A stretch of DNA of 64,000 nt from Methanococcus voltae PS. GTDB lineage: Archaea > AGJL01 > Methanococci > Methanococcales > Methanococcaceae. The DNA is taken from assembly GCF_024807035.1 (NCBI RefSeq), contig NZ_JANUCQ010000001.1:371990-435989 (forward strand), in the 5' to 3' direction. Each line of letters starts with the position of its first letter. Positions within the stretch are counted from its first letter, which is position 1. A program made the translations under genes and the position numbers. The notes below the pieces were generated by a model that was not told the origin of the DNA, did not search any database, and saw nothing but the letters and a program-made list of their open reading frames with translations. This document shows, in pieces, positions 27,839 through 36,488 of this stretch.

Positions 27839-29959
27839 ATGAGAAATATTCTAATCGATGCGTCATCAAAAACCTACGAAACAGTAGAGGGCACATATTT
27901 GCCATTAGATTGGGGTATGAAACTCCATAATGATTATGAAACTTATAAAGAAGACGTATACAGTGATAAAAATATATTTTGTTTTGGAAAGGGTGTATTA
28001 CCGATTATTGGAGGTCATAGGTTAATATTTTCCTTTAGGTCACCATTGTGGAAAGGCTTTCATTTTTCAGCAATGGGGGGAGCCGGATATACCCTTCAAA
28101 ATACTGGATTGGACAACATCGCGATTAAAGGAAGATGTGAAAAACCAAGTCTAATAATTTTAAATGGAAACGGTAATTTTAGCTTAGAATTTAAGGAACT
28201 TGAGGAATTTGAACAAGGAAAGTTTAAAAGTGTTTATGAATTAAACGATTATTTAATAGAGCAATATAAACAGATTGACGAGAATTTTAGAGCCTTTATG
28301 GTGGGACCAAGTGCGATAACTACAGATATGGCAGGGATATATTCTCAAACCATAAAAAATGGTGCAGTTGTAGAGGGTTCCGAAGACTGGGCTGCACGAG
28401 GTGGTTGCGGTTCAGCACTCTATAGGTGCCACAATGTCATAGGTGTCGTATTTTTCGGAGATAACTATCAAAAAGACATCGAAAAAGAATTAAAACTTAA
28501 AAAAATAGTAGAAACATGTCACAACAAGCCTTATATCGAGGCAGTACTTTCTAATACTGAAAAATATCGATACAGTAAAAAGACTGAAACAGGCGGGACT
28601 TTTGGGAATAATTATAAAACAGCAATGGATTTAACACCAATATTCAATTGGAGAACACCATTTATCGAAAAAGATGACCGTTTGTACTTCCACGACAAAA
28701 TTTTAAAGTATTTCGTAGCTCAATTTGATGAAGAATCTATAATACCTAAAAATTGGACAAATTGCGGTGAACCCTGCCCTGTAGCCTGTAAAAAATACCG
28801 AAAAGGAATGCACGTAGATTATGAACCTTACGAAGCAAATGGTCCTTGTTTGGGTATTTTCGATATATATGCGGTTGATAAGGTGGTTCACGCCGTAGAT
28901 AGTTTAGGAATGGATGCAATTGAATTTGGAAACTTATGTGCATGGGTTTTTGAACTTTTAAACGTAGGACTTTTAAAACCTGAAGAAGTAGGTATCAAAA
29001 TGCCTTATTTTGATGTCGAAGATTACGATACTGACGAAAATATCCTAAAATGTTCAAATCACAATGCAGAGCAGGCAATAACTCTTGCAAATTTAATTGT
29101 TTATGGGATAACTGAAAATAAAGAAAATACAAAAGAAATCACAAAAGAATTAATCCAATCAATTCAAAAAAATTTGGAAAATCCAGATTATGAAAAAATT
29201 GAGCAATTAATCTCTTTATTGAGAAAAGACACGAGATATGCGGGAAAAGAATTAAATGAAATTTATAAAGATAGATTACACGAATTAAATACTTCTGATT
29301 GCGATGTAAAAGTTGAAAAGTTCAGAAAATACAAATCAAACTGTATAGAAAGTCAAGAACCATTAAATTTCAATGATTTTGCAGTATATGTCGCATTTGG
29401 ACACAATGGGCAAATATCTCCAACTATGTATTGGGCAATAGGTAACTACATCCCTTACTTAATCCAGGGAAAATACCTCACGTATTATCAAAATGGAGTA
29501 TTTTTAGAGCCTGAAGAATTGGCCACCTTAAGTGTTAAAGGTGCAACTGAAGAAATAACTCTTGAAAACTTAGGCATCTGTCGATTTCATAGAAAATGGA
29601 TATTGCCAGTTTTAGATGAATTATTGGCAGAAGTCTTTAAAGATGAAGAAAAAATGGATATTAGTAAATCTGACGAACTAAATGAGGTTAATGAGGTTAA
29701 TTACTATTTATCAAACAATTTACATAAAGTTAGTTTAAACTTACTTGAAAAAATCTACAGTTACGATTTAAAAGTAGGTTATCCTCACGTCATAGAAAGC
29801 CACAGGGTAAAAGAATTAATGGCTTGTGGTGCAAAAGACTTTGAGAATGAAAAATGGGCTAAAAAATTTGAAGAAGATGGAGATAAAGCTTTAGACGAAT
29901 ATATATCAAGAGTTTTAGCTAAATATAGCGAATTACTTGGTATATCTTGGACGTTATAG
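27839..29959 (+). CDS. Aldehyde:ferredoxin oxidoreductase family protein (tungsten/molybdopterin type)
   Basis: AOR enzymes oxidise aldehydes with ferredoxin using a tungsten-bispyranopterin and a 4Fe-4S cluster. The 706 residues include SAMGGAGYTLQNTGLDNIAIKG (N-terminal domain), GCGSALYRCHNVIGVVFFG, then NCGEPCPVACKK with C309, C313 and C317, and C581 (GICRFHRKW), likely the fourth cluster ligand. The first two cysteines are spaced C-x3-C, one residue more than the usual C-x2-C-x3-C. GPCLGIFDIYAVD and DAIEFGNLCAWVFELL match the family core. The stretch 390-490 is a charged insertion. It is divergent from a membrane-anchored regulator. The substrate is unknown. Confidence 0.8.
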   Translation: MRNILIDASSKTYETVEGTYLPLDWGMKLHNDYETYKEDVYSDKNIFCFGKGVLPIIGGHRLIFSFRSPLWKGFHFSAMGGAGYTLQNTGLDNIAIKGRCEKPSLIILNGNGNFSLEFKELEEFEQGKFKSVYELNDYLIEQYKQIDENFRAFMVGPSAITTDMAGIYSQTIKNGAVVEGSEDWAARGGCGSALYRCHNVIGVVFFGDNYQKDIEKELKLKKIVETCHNKPYIEAVLSNTEKYRYSKKTETGGTFGNNYKTAMDLTPIFNWRTPFIEKDDRLYFHDKILKYFVAQFDEESIIPKNWTNCGEPCPVACKKYRKGMHVDYEPYEANGPCLGIFDIYAVDKVVHAVDSLGMDAIEFGNLCAWVFELLNVGLLKPEEVGIKMPYFDVEDYDTDENILKCSNHNAEQAITLANLIVYGITENKENTKEITKELIQSIQKNLENPDYEKIEQLISLLRKDTRYAGKELNEIYKDRLHELNTSDCDVKVEKFRKYKSNCIESQEPLNFNDFAVYVAFGHNGQISPTMYWAIGNYIPYLIQGKYLTYYQNGVFLEPEELATLSVKGATEEITLENLGICRFHRKWILPVLDELLAEVFKDEEKMDISKSDELNEVNEVNYYLSNNLHKVSLNLLEKIYSYDLKVGYPHVIESHRVKELMACGAKDFENEKWAKKFEEDGDKALDEYISRVLAKYSELLGISWTL

Positions 29960-30287
29960 GTAATTATTAAAATAATTATCGATATATTTATAAATATATT
30001 TACCTTCATAATTAATAATTTTTATTACCTTTTTTTAATAAGTATTATTTAAGTATTACATATTTAAAATTATTAATACTACATTAATTAATATTAATTG
30101 CAAATCATTTTTTTGATACATTACTTTTAAATTTCGTGAAAAATATAGTATAAAATAACTACTTATTTTAAAAATACGACATATATTTTAATTATTTGAA
30201 CATAATTTCCCATATTTTTAATTTTTTTAATATCTATTAACTAATAAAATGATTTAAACTGTTATTAGTTTATTTTTAACAACTTTA

Positions 30288-30309
30288 GGTATTTAATTAA
30301 TTAAATACC
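30288..30309. promoter_or_regulatory. Perfect 22-bp palindrome upstream of the fru promoter
   Basis: Each half reads GGTATTTAATT outward from the centre, so the full site is a perfect inverted repeat. It ends 28 bp before the TATA box at 30338, the usual place for an archaeal activator or a distal repressor site. Hydrogenase operons in Methanococcus respond to selenium and hydrogen; a role in that response is inference. Confidence 0.55.
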
Positions 30310-30337
30310 CCCATTTATATTTTTAAAGAGATATCAG

Positions 30338-30348
30338 TTTATATAATA
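30338..30348 (+). promoter_or_regulatory. Probable TATA box of the fru operon
   Basis: TTTATATAATA is about 60 bp upstream of the GTG start codon and would place transcription start near 30370, giving a leader of about 30 bases carrying the GGAGGTGA ribosome binding site at 30387-30394. A second, weaker TATA-like stretch lies at 30314-30321. Confidence 0.6.
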
Positions 30349-30399
30349 CCCAATAGAAACATAATTCGTTATATGTAGATTACCTCGGAGGTGACCATT

Positions 30400-31635
30400 G
30401 TGGCAGAACCTATAACAATTGCTCCTACAACAAGACATGAGGGGCACGCCAAACTCGTTTTAAATGTGGACGATGACGGAATTGTAACCAAAGCATTTTA
30501 TCCAAATACCACTCCCGTGAGGGGATTTGAAACAATGCTTCAAGGAAAGCCTGCAGCATTTGGACCTATTGCAGTTATGAGAATATGTGGAATATGTCAG
30601 GCTACACACGGTATAGCATCATGTGAAGCTATCGAAAACGCTATCGGTGCGGAAATTCCGCAAGATGGTGCAATATTAAGAGAACTCTTAGGTTTAGGCA
30701 ACAGAATGCATTCACACCCATTACATCATTTGTTAATTGTGGATGATTTGTTAAAACCTGAAGAGGCAGATACTTTAAGAATAGATGGTATCAAATTGAT
30801 TCAGAAAATGAGAAAAGAGGGTCAATTAATCGTAGATATCGTTGGGGGAGAAGGTATCCACCCACCTAACTTAGTAATCGGTGGTATGAGAAATAACATC
30901 ACTGAAAGAGCTAAGTCAAAGTTATACTACGCTTGCAAAGAATACCAAGAAGATGCAAGACAAATGTACGACCTTATTAAAATGTTAACTGAAAGATATT
31001 TGGACGAAATCGGAATCCCTGATTTAGGAAGACACGATTTACCATACATTGCAACCGATACAACATTCGGTAACAGAGATAACTTAAAATTAGATGATAT
31101 AGCAGAACTAACCGCTCAAAATTATTATTCTAATTATCCAGAAATCGCTCAAACCGCAACAAACCAAATTCCATTATACTTGGGAACACCTGCAGAGGGT
31201 GGACCAAGAGCAAGAATGGTTAAATTTGGTTCATTCAGAACAGACGGTGGCGTAATGGATGTTAACCTTGCAAGAGCCTTAGAAAACTTAGGCGCTGTTG
31301 AAAGGTCATTACAGTTACTCGAAGAATTAAACATTGAAGGTGCTACCAAAATTACACCAGAATACAAAGACGGATTCGGTGTAGGTGTACACGAAGCTCC
31401 AAGAGCTACAAATACACACATGGCAGAAATGGGCGCAGATGGTAGAATTAAAAACTACAGAATCATCGCAGCTTCAACATGGAACATGCCAGTAGTTGAA
31501 AAGGCTATTGAAGGCTACCACCACAAATATGCGGAAGTAATCATGAGAGCATACGACATATGAGCTTCATGTGCAACGCACATCATTGTGAAAGATGAAC
31601 AGACTAAAAAAGTAGTAGATTTAAGAAGATTTTAA
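30400..31635 (+). CDS. fruA: F420-reducing hydrogenase alpha subunit, selenocysteine-containing (FruA)
   Basis: This [NiFe] catalytic subunit oxidises hydrogen and passes electrons to F420 with FruG and FruB. GTG 30400 is chosen because GGAGGTGA lies five bases upstream; GTG 30391 overlaps that site. The 411 residues have the N-terminal nickel ligands in RICGICQATHG (C63, C66). The C-terminal site reads D386-I-U388-A-S-C391-A-T-H394, where TGA 31561-31563 replaces the first cysteine of DPCxxCxxH. Translation continues in frame for 23 more codons to TAA 31633, giving a 17-residue tail after H394 that a maturation protease would remove. An archaeal SECIS follows. First gene of fruADGB. Confidence 0.95.
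31561..31563 (+). other. In-frame TGA decoded as selenocysteine
   Basis: The TGA codon is codon 388 of fruA. It occupies the position of the first nickel-ligand cysteine in the C-terminal DPCxxCxxH motif. The downstream frame keeps C391 and H394, and a SECIS element lies just beyond the real stop codon. Confidence 0.93.
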
Positions 31636-31667
31636 GTATTATAAGGAACCGAAAGGACTTATAATAT
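31636..31667 (+). ncRNA. Archaeal SECIS element in the fruA 3' region
   Basis: The RNA can fold into a hairpin immediately after the fruA stop. The lower stem pairs AUUAUAAG (31638-31645) with CUUAUAAU (31658-31665), eight perfect pairs, extendable by two. An asymmetric internal loop has GAA (31646-31648) on the 5' side and A (31657) on the 3' side. An upper CC/GG stem (31649-31650 with 31655-31656) is closed by a GAAA loop (31651-31654). The GAA/A internal loop is the archaeal SECIS signature, and archaeal SECIS elements are located in the 3' untranslated region. It directs SelB-dependent selenocysteine insertion at codon 388. Confidence 0.92.
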
Positions 31668-31819
31668 AATAAAATTAATTAGATAAACTTTACTATGTGA
31701 TTTATTTATATTAGGCTACTTAAATTAATTTATTAATAAATTAATAAAATTAACATAATTAATTCAACATAACTAATATTACAAATATTATTAATATTAA
31801 TTAATATAGGATGTATATT

Positions 31820-32341
31820 ATGAGCAATGAACAAGAATTTGACTTAACCCCATCATATTTGTTAAAAGAAACTTTGATACTAGCTTGTGGAAATATCCTT
31901 TTTGCTGACGATGGATTTAGTGTTCACGTTATCGAAAAATTACAAGATTTGTTAACTGACGAGGAAAAGGGGCACGTAGCACTTGTAGACGCTGGGGCGG
32001 GGGCACCTCAACAGGTACTTACTTTAATTGACGAAAGTTCTAAAGTTAAGAATATAACTGTTGTAGATGTTATTGATTATGGGCTTGAACCTGGCACTAT
32101 TGAGATACTAACAAAGGAAAACCTTCCTAATCCCGAACACACTAGAGTAGATAGTCATGAGTGGCCATTATCCACCACATTAAACAGGGTTTGCACAGAA
32201 AACGACATAAAATACAAAGTTATTGGTTGTCAAGCAAAATACGTTTCAGAACCTGACGTTGTATTGGAATTGTGCGAAGAAGTGGAAAATGCTGTTGATG
32301 ATGCTGTAAAAATCATATTATCTGATATAAGGGGGAACTAG
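31820..32341 (+). CDS. fruD: F420-reducing hydrogenase maturation protease (FruD/FrhD)
   Basis: This protease probably trims the FruA C-terminal tail after nickel insertion. ATG 31820 is preceded by TAGGATGT; an earlier ATG at 31811 overlaps that site. The 173 residues contain [20 protein letters not shown] (first metal-ligand Asp), [11 protein letters not shown] (second), [16 protein letters not shown], and [14 protein letters not shown] with the conserved His. It lies 184 bp after the fruA stop codon, with the SECIS in the gap. Gene order A-D-G-B is the standard frh/fru order. Confidence 0.92.
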   Translation: MSNEQEFDLTPSYLLKETLILACGNILFADDGFSVHVIEKLQDLLTDEEKGHVALVDAGAGAPQQVLTLIDESSKVKNITVVDVIDYGLEPGTIEILTKENLPNPEHTRVDSHEWPLSTTLNRVCTENDIKYKVIGCQAKYVSEPDVVLELCEEVENAVDDAVKIILSDIRGN

Positions 32342-32658
32342 ATACATCCATACTTAATTAAAAATAAGTAAAATAATGGGAATTGGATTATTATAATTAA
32401 TCAATAATTGATTACTATTGATTGAAAATAATAATATATTTATGGATTTTTAATCATTTATGTGACTAATTGATTTAAAATTTAAGAATAAGATGATATT
32501 GACATTAATTATCATATTTATTCTAATAATATTCTAATAATATTGTATTACAATTAAATTTAGTATTATTAACTTGCTAAATTCACCGTTTATTAAAAAT
32601 TAAGACCAAATTGTTATCTGTCTTAATAACTTATCAAAATGATGAGGGAGGAAATACA
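32342..32658. other. 317-bp spacer within the fru operon
   Basis: A long A/T-rich gap between fruD and fruG with no ORF or recognised RNA. It has several TATA-like sequences (for example near 32432-32442), so an internal promoter is possible. The last bases are a GAGGGAGGAA ribosome binding site for fruG. Confidence 0.5.
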
Positions 32659-33345
32659 ATGGTTAAAGTTGCCCACGTACAATTAAGCAGTTGCTGTGGA
32701 TGCTTAGTATCTCTTACCGACACCTACGAGAAGTTATTGGATGTATTAGGAGCTATTGACTTAGTATATTCACAAACTTTAGCAGATGTTAGGGAAGTAC
32801 CTGACGATGTAGATATCATCTTATTAGAAGGTAGCGTATGCTTAAGCGACCATCACGCATTAGAAACTGCACTCGCTTGTAGAGAAAAAGCTAAAATACT
32901 TGTGGCATTAGGCGCATGTGCTGCAAGTGGAAACATTACAAGATTTTCAAGAGGAGGACAAATGTCAAAACCAGTACATGACGCATTTGCTCCGTTAACT
33001 GAAGTTGTAAAATGTGACCTCGCAATACCAGGATGTCCACCATCCCCTGAGTCAATAGTGGCTGTTATAACCGCTGCACTCGAAGGAGATATGGATTACT
33101 TAGAACCATACGCGGAACTCGCTAAATATGGTAGTGAAGCTTGCGGATGCGATTTAATCGTTAAAGTAATTAACAAATCATTATGTATGGGATGTGGAGC
33201 TTGTGCAGCAGCTTGCCCAACAAGAGCTGTAACAATGGAGTGCGGAAGGCCTGCAATTGACAAAGAAATTTGTATAAAATGCGGTGCTTGTAGCGTACAG
33301 TGTCCAAGAATAAGATTCCCTGAATTAATTGAAAAAATAGAGTAA
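32659..33345 (+). CDS. fruG: F420-reducing hydrogenase gamma (small) subunit
   Basis: This electron-transfer subunit links the [NiFe] site in FruA to FruB. ATG 32659 has GGGAGG upstream; an earlier TTG/ATG extension at 32611 has no site. The 228 residues have the proximal cluster motif in [11 protein letters not shown] (C12, C13, C15), [17 protein letters not shown] and [10 protein letters not shown], which is typical of small hydrogenase subunits. The C-terminal part carries two 4Fe-4S motifs, [12 protein letters not shown] and [12 protein letters not shown]. No twin-arginine signal is present, so the complex is cytoplasmic. Confidence 0.94.
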   Translation: MVKVAHVQLSSCCGCLVSLTDTYEKLLDVLGAIDLVYSQTLADVREVPDDVDIILLEGSVCLSDHHALETALACREKAKILVALGACAASGNITRFSRGGQMSKPVHDAFAPLTEVVKCDLAIPGCPPSPESIVAVITAALEGDMDYLEPYAELAKYGSEACGCDLIVKVINKSLCMGCGACAAACPTRAVTMECGRPAIDKEICIKCGACSVQCPRIRFPELIEKIE

Positions 33346-33458
33346 TTAACAAAATAATTGCTAAATTTTTCCTAATTAATAATTATTTCAATTATGTAGA
33401 TAGAATACAAAATTAAAAAATAAAATAAGTTGAAATACTATAAAACAGAGGTGATTGG

Positions 33459-34307
33459 ATGGACCCATTCGGCTCATACAAGTTTGCTATATCCGCAAGA
33501 GCTACTAATAACCAAATCCGTAAAAAATCACAAGACGGTGGTATTGTATCAGCAGCTTACATACACGGTTTAGAAAGTGGATTACTTGATGGGGTAATTG
33601 TTGCAGATAAAGGTGAGGATTTCTGCGCAATACCTAAGGTTGCTACAACTGTTGACGAAGTTTTAAGTGCAGCAGGTACAAAATATACAACTTCACCAAA
33701 CTTATCAGTATTAAAAAGTGCTGTAAGAGAATACGGTTGCGATAAGGTGGGATTCGTAGGTACTCCTTGTCAGGTGCAATCAATCAGAAAAATGTTAAAG
33801 TACCCTGTAGGTTACAGACACGTACCTGACAAAATTGCTTTAATAATGGGTATCTTCTGTATGGAGAACTTCCCATACAACGGTTTAAAAACCATAATTG
33901 AAGAACACTGCGGAATCAAAATGGAAGATGTCGCAAAAACCGATATCGGAAAAGGTAAATTCTGGGTATACTCAAAATGGGGCGATGTAAAAACTATCAA
34001 GTTAAAAGACACGCACCCATACGAGCAACACTCATGCCACGTATGTATGGACTACACCGCAGAACTTGCAGATATCTCAACAGGTTCAGTTGGTAGCCCA
34101 GACGGTTGGAGCACCATATTCATAAGAACCGCAAAAGGTGAAGCATTCTATAAAGCTATGGAAGAAGCTGGCGTTATAGAAATAAAGAATATCGACGATG
34201 TGAAACCAGGATTAGGATTAGTTGAAAAATTGGCTAACTCTAAAAAGGACAACAACGGTAAGGAAAGAGCACATAGAAAAGAAATAGGATTACCATTGCC
34301 TTACTAA
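33459..34307 (+). CDS. fruB: F420-reducing hydrogenase beta subunit (F420-binding)
   Basis: This subunit binds FAD and a 4Fe-4S cluster and reduces F420. The 282 residues include [65 protein letters not shown] and [15 protein letters not shown], all typical of the FrhB family. GGTGAT precedes the ATG. It follows fruG by 113 bp and ends the operon. Confidence 0.95.
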   Translation: MDPFGSYKFAISARATNNQIRKKSQDGGIVSAAYIHGLESGLLDGVIVADKGEDFCAIPKVATTVDEVLSAAGTKYTTSPNLSVLKSAVREYGCDKVGFVGTPCQVQSIRKMLKYPVGYRHVPDKIALIMGIFCMENFPYNGLKTIIEEHCGIKMEDVAKTDIGKGKFWVYSKWGDVKTIKLKDTHPYEQHSCHVCMDYTAELADISTGSVGSPDGWSTIFIRTAKGEAFYKAMEEAGVIEIKNIDDVKPGLGLVEKLANSKKDNNGKERAHRKEIGLPLPY

Positions 34308-34315
34308 TCTTATAA

Positions 34316-34361
34316 TCTTTTTAATTTTATTTTTTTAATATTTTAAATTTGATTTTTATTT
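34316..34361 (+). terminator. Probable T-tract terminator of the fru operon
   Basis: Consecutive T-rich runs begin 9 bases after the fruB stop and fit archaeal termination at oligo-U. Confidence 0.45.
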
Positions 34362-34401
34362 ATCACTCTATCGCGATACTAAATTATATTTTACTAATTT
34401 A

Positions 34402-34433
34402 TTTCAAAATTTTGAAAAAATATTTATATTATG
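34402..34433. promoter_or_regulatory. 16-bp palindrome next to a TATA-like box before a microprotein gene
   Basis: The perfect palindrome TTTCAAAATTTTGAAA occupies 34402-34417 and is followed directly by AAATATTTATATTA (to 34433). A 10-bp palindrome TATCGCGATA lies at 34369-34378. Together they may form the promoter and operator for the tiny gene at 34558. Inferred. Confidence 0.45.
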
Positions 34434-34557
34434 AAATAGTTTATTATATTATAATTATTTATTAATTTTATTTATTGAGGTGATATATCAAATAATAAAA
34501 AAATTGAAAATTAAACTAAAATAAGTGTAAATAAAATAATTAATTTGGCGATAAATT

Positions 34558-34719
34558 ATGAATCAAATGGCGAAAAAATCATTGAAAATTGTAAAATCTG
34601 TATCTGCATATTTTAAGGAATATATATCAACTGAAGATTATGGTAATTTTTTATTAATCCGTCCAAATGACGAAATTGTTAGCAAAGCAGATACAATTAA
34701 CAATTCGGACAAAAAATAA
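34558..34719 (+). CDS. Microprotein, 53 residues, function unknown
   Basis: This small ORF begins MNQMAKKSLKIVKSVSAYFK and ends NNSDKK. The first 22 residues form a basic amphipathic helix; the rest is polar, with YGNFLLIRPNDEIV. It has no signal peptide, membrane helix or known motif. The nearest ribosome binding site is GGCGAT, eight bases upstream, which is weak, while a strong GAGGTGAT at 34477-34484 lies 73 bases upstream and serves no visible start codon. The gene is followed by a wHTH gene on the same strand 100 bp downstream. The call rests on codon length, spacing and reasonable amino-acid use. Confidence 0.5.
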   Translation: MNQMAKKSLKIVKSVSAYFKEYISTEDYGNFLLIRPNDEIVSKADTINNSDKK

Positions 34720-34819
34720 TAGACCAATAGATAATAGACCAATAGATAATAAACTAATAATAAGAAACTAAAAATAAAATAGAAATAATAAAAAGATAAA
34801 TGACCGCACATGTGATAAT

Positions 34820-35038
34820 ATGGCCTCTCAGGAAGAAATTTTGGATTTCATATCGGATAATAATGGAGCAGTAACGTATAAAACTATAAAAAATAAATTT
34901 TCCCCAAATTACAGTGGTTCAAGTTCCTTATCGAATAGATTACGGCAGTTACATAAAAAGAAAATGGTTTCAAAAGTAAATGGTGCACACGGGGAAATTT
35001 TATATTTTATATGTGATTTAAAATTTTTTGAATCCTAA
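34820..35038 (+). CDS. Small winged-helix DNA-binding protein
   Basis: The 72-residue product fits a compact winged helix: EEILDFISDNNGAVTYKTIK (helices 1 and 2), SGSSSLSNRLRQLHKKKMV (recognition helix, rich in basic residues), then the wing SKVNGAHGEILYFI. Such proteins act as local transcription regulators; the target is unknown. GTGAT lies three bases before the ATG. It stands 100 bp after the microprotein gene and may be cotranscribed with it. Confidence 0.68.
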   Translation: MASQEEILDFISDNNGAVTYKTIKNKFSPNYSGSSSLSNRLRQLHKKKMVSKVNGAHGEILYFICDLKFFES

Positions 35039-35188
35039 TTTCTAGATAATTTTATTTTTTTAACGGAAAATTCATATAAATCTTTATTAATTTGTTTAGA
35101 CATACTAATTACTAGTTAAAAATCACAAATTAAAATCACAAATTAAAATACTTAATTATATTTTTAGAATTAAAATCAAGGTGTTAGT

Positions 35189-36049
35189 ATGTCAAGAACC
35201 CCAATCGTAAAAGATATTTTTTATCCTGGAGATGTCAATGAATTAATTAGTATAATAGAGTATTTTTATACAAATCCCTTAGGAATCGGAGAATTACCTT
35301 TAAAAATTAATTCAGAACCAAATTTAAAGAGTTCAATCGGTTTAATATGTCCACACGCAGGTTATGAATATTCAGGAATTACTGCGGGCTATTCGTATTA
35401 TGAACTTTCAAAAAGATTAGGTGACGAAACAACCATTGTTATATTATCTCCTAACCATACAGGTATGGGTGCAAGAGTGGCAATTTCCAATGAAACATGG
35501 GAAACCCCACTGGGCGATATAACGCCGGATTTAGACTTCATAAGTGAGTTAATAATACACGGTTTATTTGAACTTGATGATATCGCACACTTACAAGAGC
35601 ATTCGATAGAGGTTCAACTACCTTTCTTAAAACATTTGGAATTGTTGGGCATTTCGCAATTTAAAATAGTCCCAATATGTTGCCAAGGCATGGAATATGA
35701 AGAGTATATCGAGATGGGAGATTACATCCATAATGTTGCAAAAAAACTAAATAAAAATATTGTCGTGATTGCATCTACTGACTTTTCACACTATGAACCC
35801 CGGGAAACAACCATAAAAAAAGATGCAAAAGTAATCAAAAATGTCTTAGAATTGGACGAAAAAGCACTTTATGATACTGTAATGGATAATAATATAAGTA
35901 TGTGCGGTTTTGGGCAAGTAATTACTATGTTACACATTTTAAAATTATTTGGTGCTAAAAACGCTGATTTATTAAATTACATGACTTCCGGGGATATATC
36001 CAAAGATTATACTTCCGTAGTGGGTTACTGTGCTTTGTTAATCGAATAA
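35189..36049 (+). CDS. MEMO1 family protein
   Basis: The 286 residues match the MEMO1 family (AmmeMemoRadiSam system protein B), related to extradiol dioxygenases. Recognisable segments are VKDIFYPGDVNELI at the N-terminus, GLICPHAGYEYSGITAGYSY with a conserved His, VILSPNHTG, HLQEHSIEVQLPFL, IVVIASTDFSHYEP, and MCGFGQVITMLHIL. The conserved His, Asp and Cys residues suggest metal or redox function, but the physiological role in archaea is not established. GGTG precedes the ATG. Monocistronic. Confidence 0.88.
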   Translation: MSRTPIVKDIFYPGDVNELISIIEYFYTNPLGIGELPLKINSEPNLKSSIGLICPHAGYEYSGITAGYSYYELSKRLGDETTIVILSPNHTGMGARVAISNETWETPLGDITPDLDFISELIIHGLFELDDIAHLQEHSIEVQLPFLKHLELLGISQFKIVPICCQGMEYEEYIEMGDYIHNVAKKLNKNIVVIASTDFSHYEPRETTIKKDAKVIKNVLELDEKALYDTVMDNNISMCGFGQVITMLHILKLFGAKNADLLNYMTSGDISKDYTSVVGYCALLIE

Positions 36050-36146
36050 AACTAAAGAAGATAAAAAACATAAAAAGAAGATAAAAAATTTTAATTTAAT
36101 TATTTACTTATTTATTTACTTATTCTTTTAATTTATTTAATTTATT

Positions 36147-36425
36147 TTAATTTTCTGTAGCTAAATATTCTTTAAGTAATTCAATCAATTGATTTTTATT
36201 TGGTTTTTCCTGTTCAAACATAATTTCGTCGTTTATTGAAAGAGCAGGTACGTTTAATACCTCTTTAAATATTTCTTTTGGGTCTTCAACTTTTAAAACT
36301 TCTGTCTCATAATCTTTTAATTCTTTTTCTTTTAAATCTGCAATCGCGTCGTTTAAATCTTTAAATAATTTATTGCATGAAGCACAACCTAATCCATATA
36401 CTTTAAAAACTAATTTTGAAGACAA
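36147..36425 (-). CDS. Thioredoxin-like small redox protein
   Basis: The 92-residue protein has a thioredoxin-like fold with the active-site motif GLGCASCNKL (C-x2-C) near 12-21 and the cis-proline region NVPALSIND near 76-84, fitting the small archaeal glutaredoxin/thioredoxin_3 family. The start is TTG 36425 with GGGTGA six bases upstream. The permease gene lies 64 bp upstream on the same strand, a common pairing. It may reduce the permease or its substrate (inference). Confidence 0.8.
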   Translation of the reverse strand: MSSKLVFKVYGLGCASCNKLFKDLNDAIADLKEKELKDYETEVLKVEDPKEIFKEVLNVPALSINDEIMFEQEKPNKNQLIELLKEYLATEN

Positions 36426-36488
36426 AATCTCACCCTTTAAATTATTATTGTTATTATTTTAATTTTATTATTTTTTAATTTATTAATT

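Larger units (their letters stand above)
29960..30399. other. 440-bp regulatory region upstream of fruA
   Basis: A/T-rich DNA between the AOR-like gene and fruA. It holds a perfect 22-bp palindrome and the fru promoter, annotated separately. No RNA gene was seen. Confidence 0.6.

Noticed and set aside
31561-31563. TGA as a true stop codon ending fruA at 387 residues
   Set aside because: It would remove C391 and H394 of the nickel site, and a SECIS hairpin lies just downstream of a later stop in the same frame.
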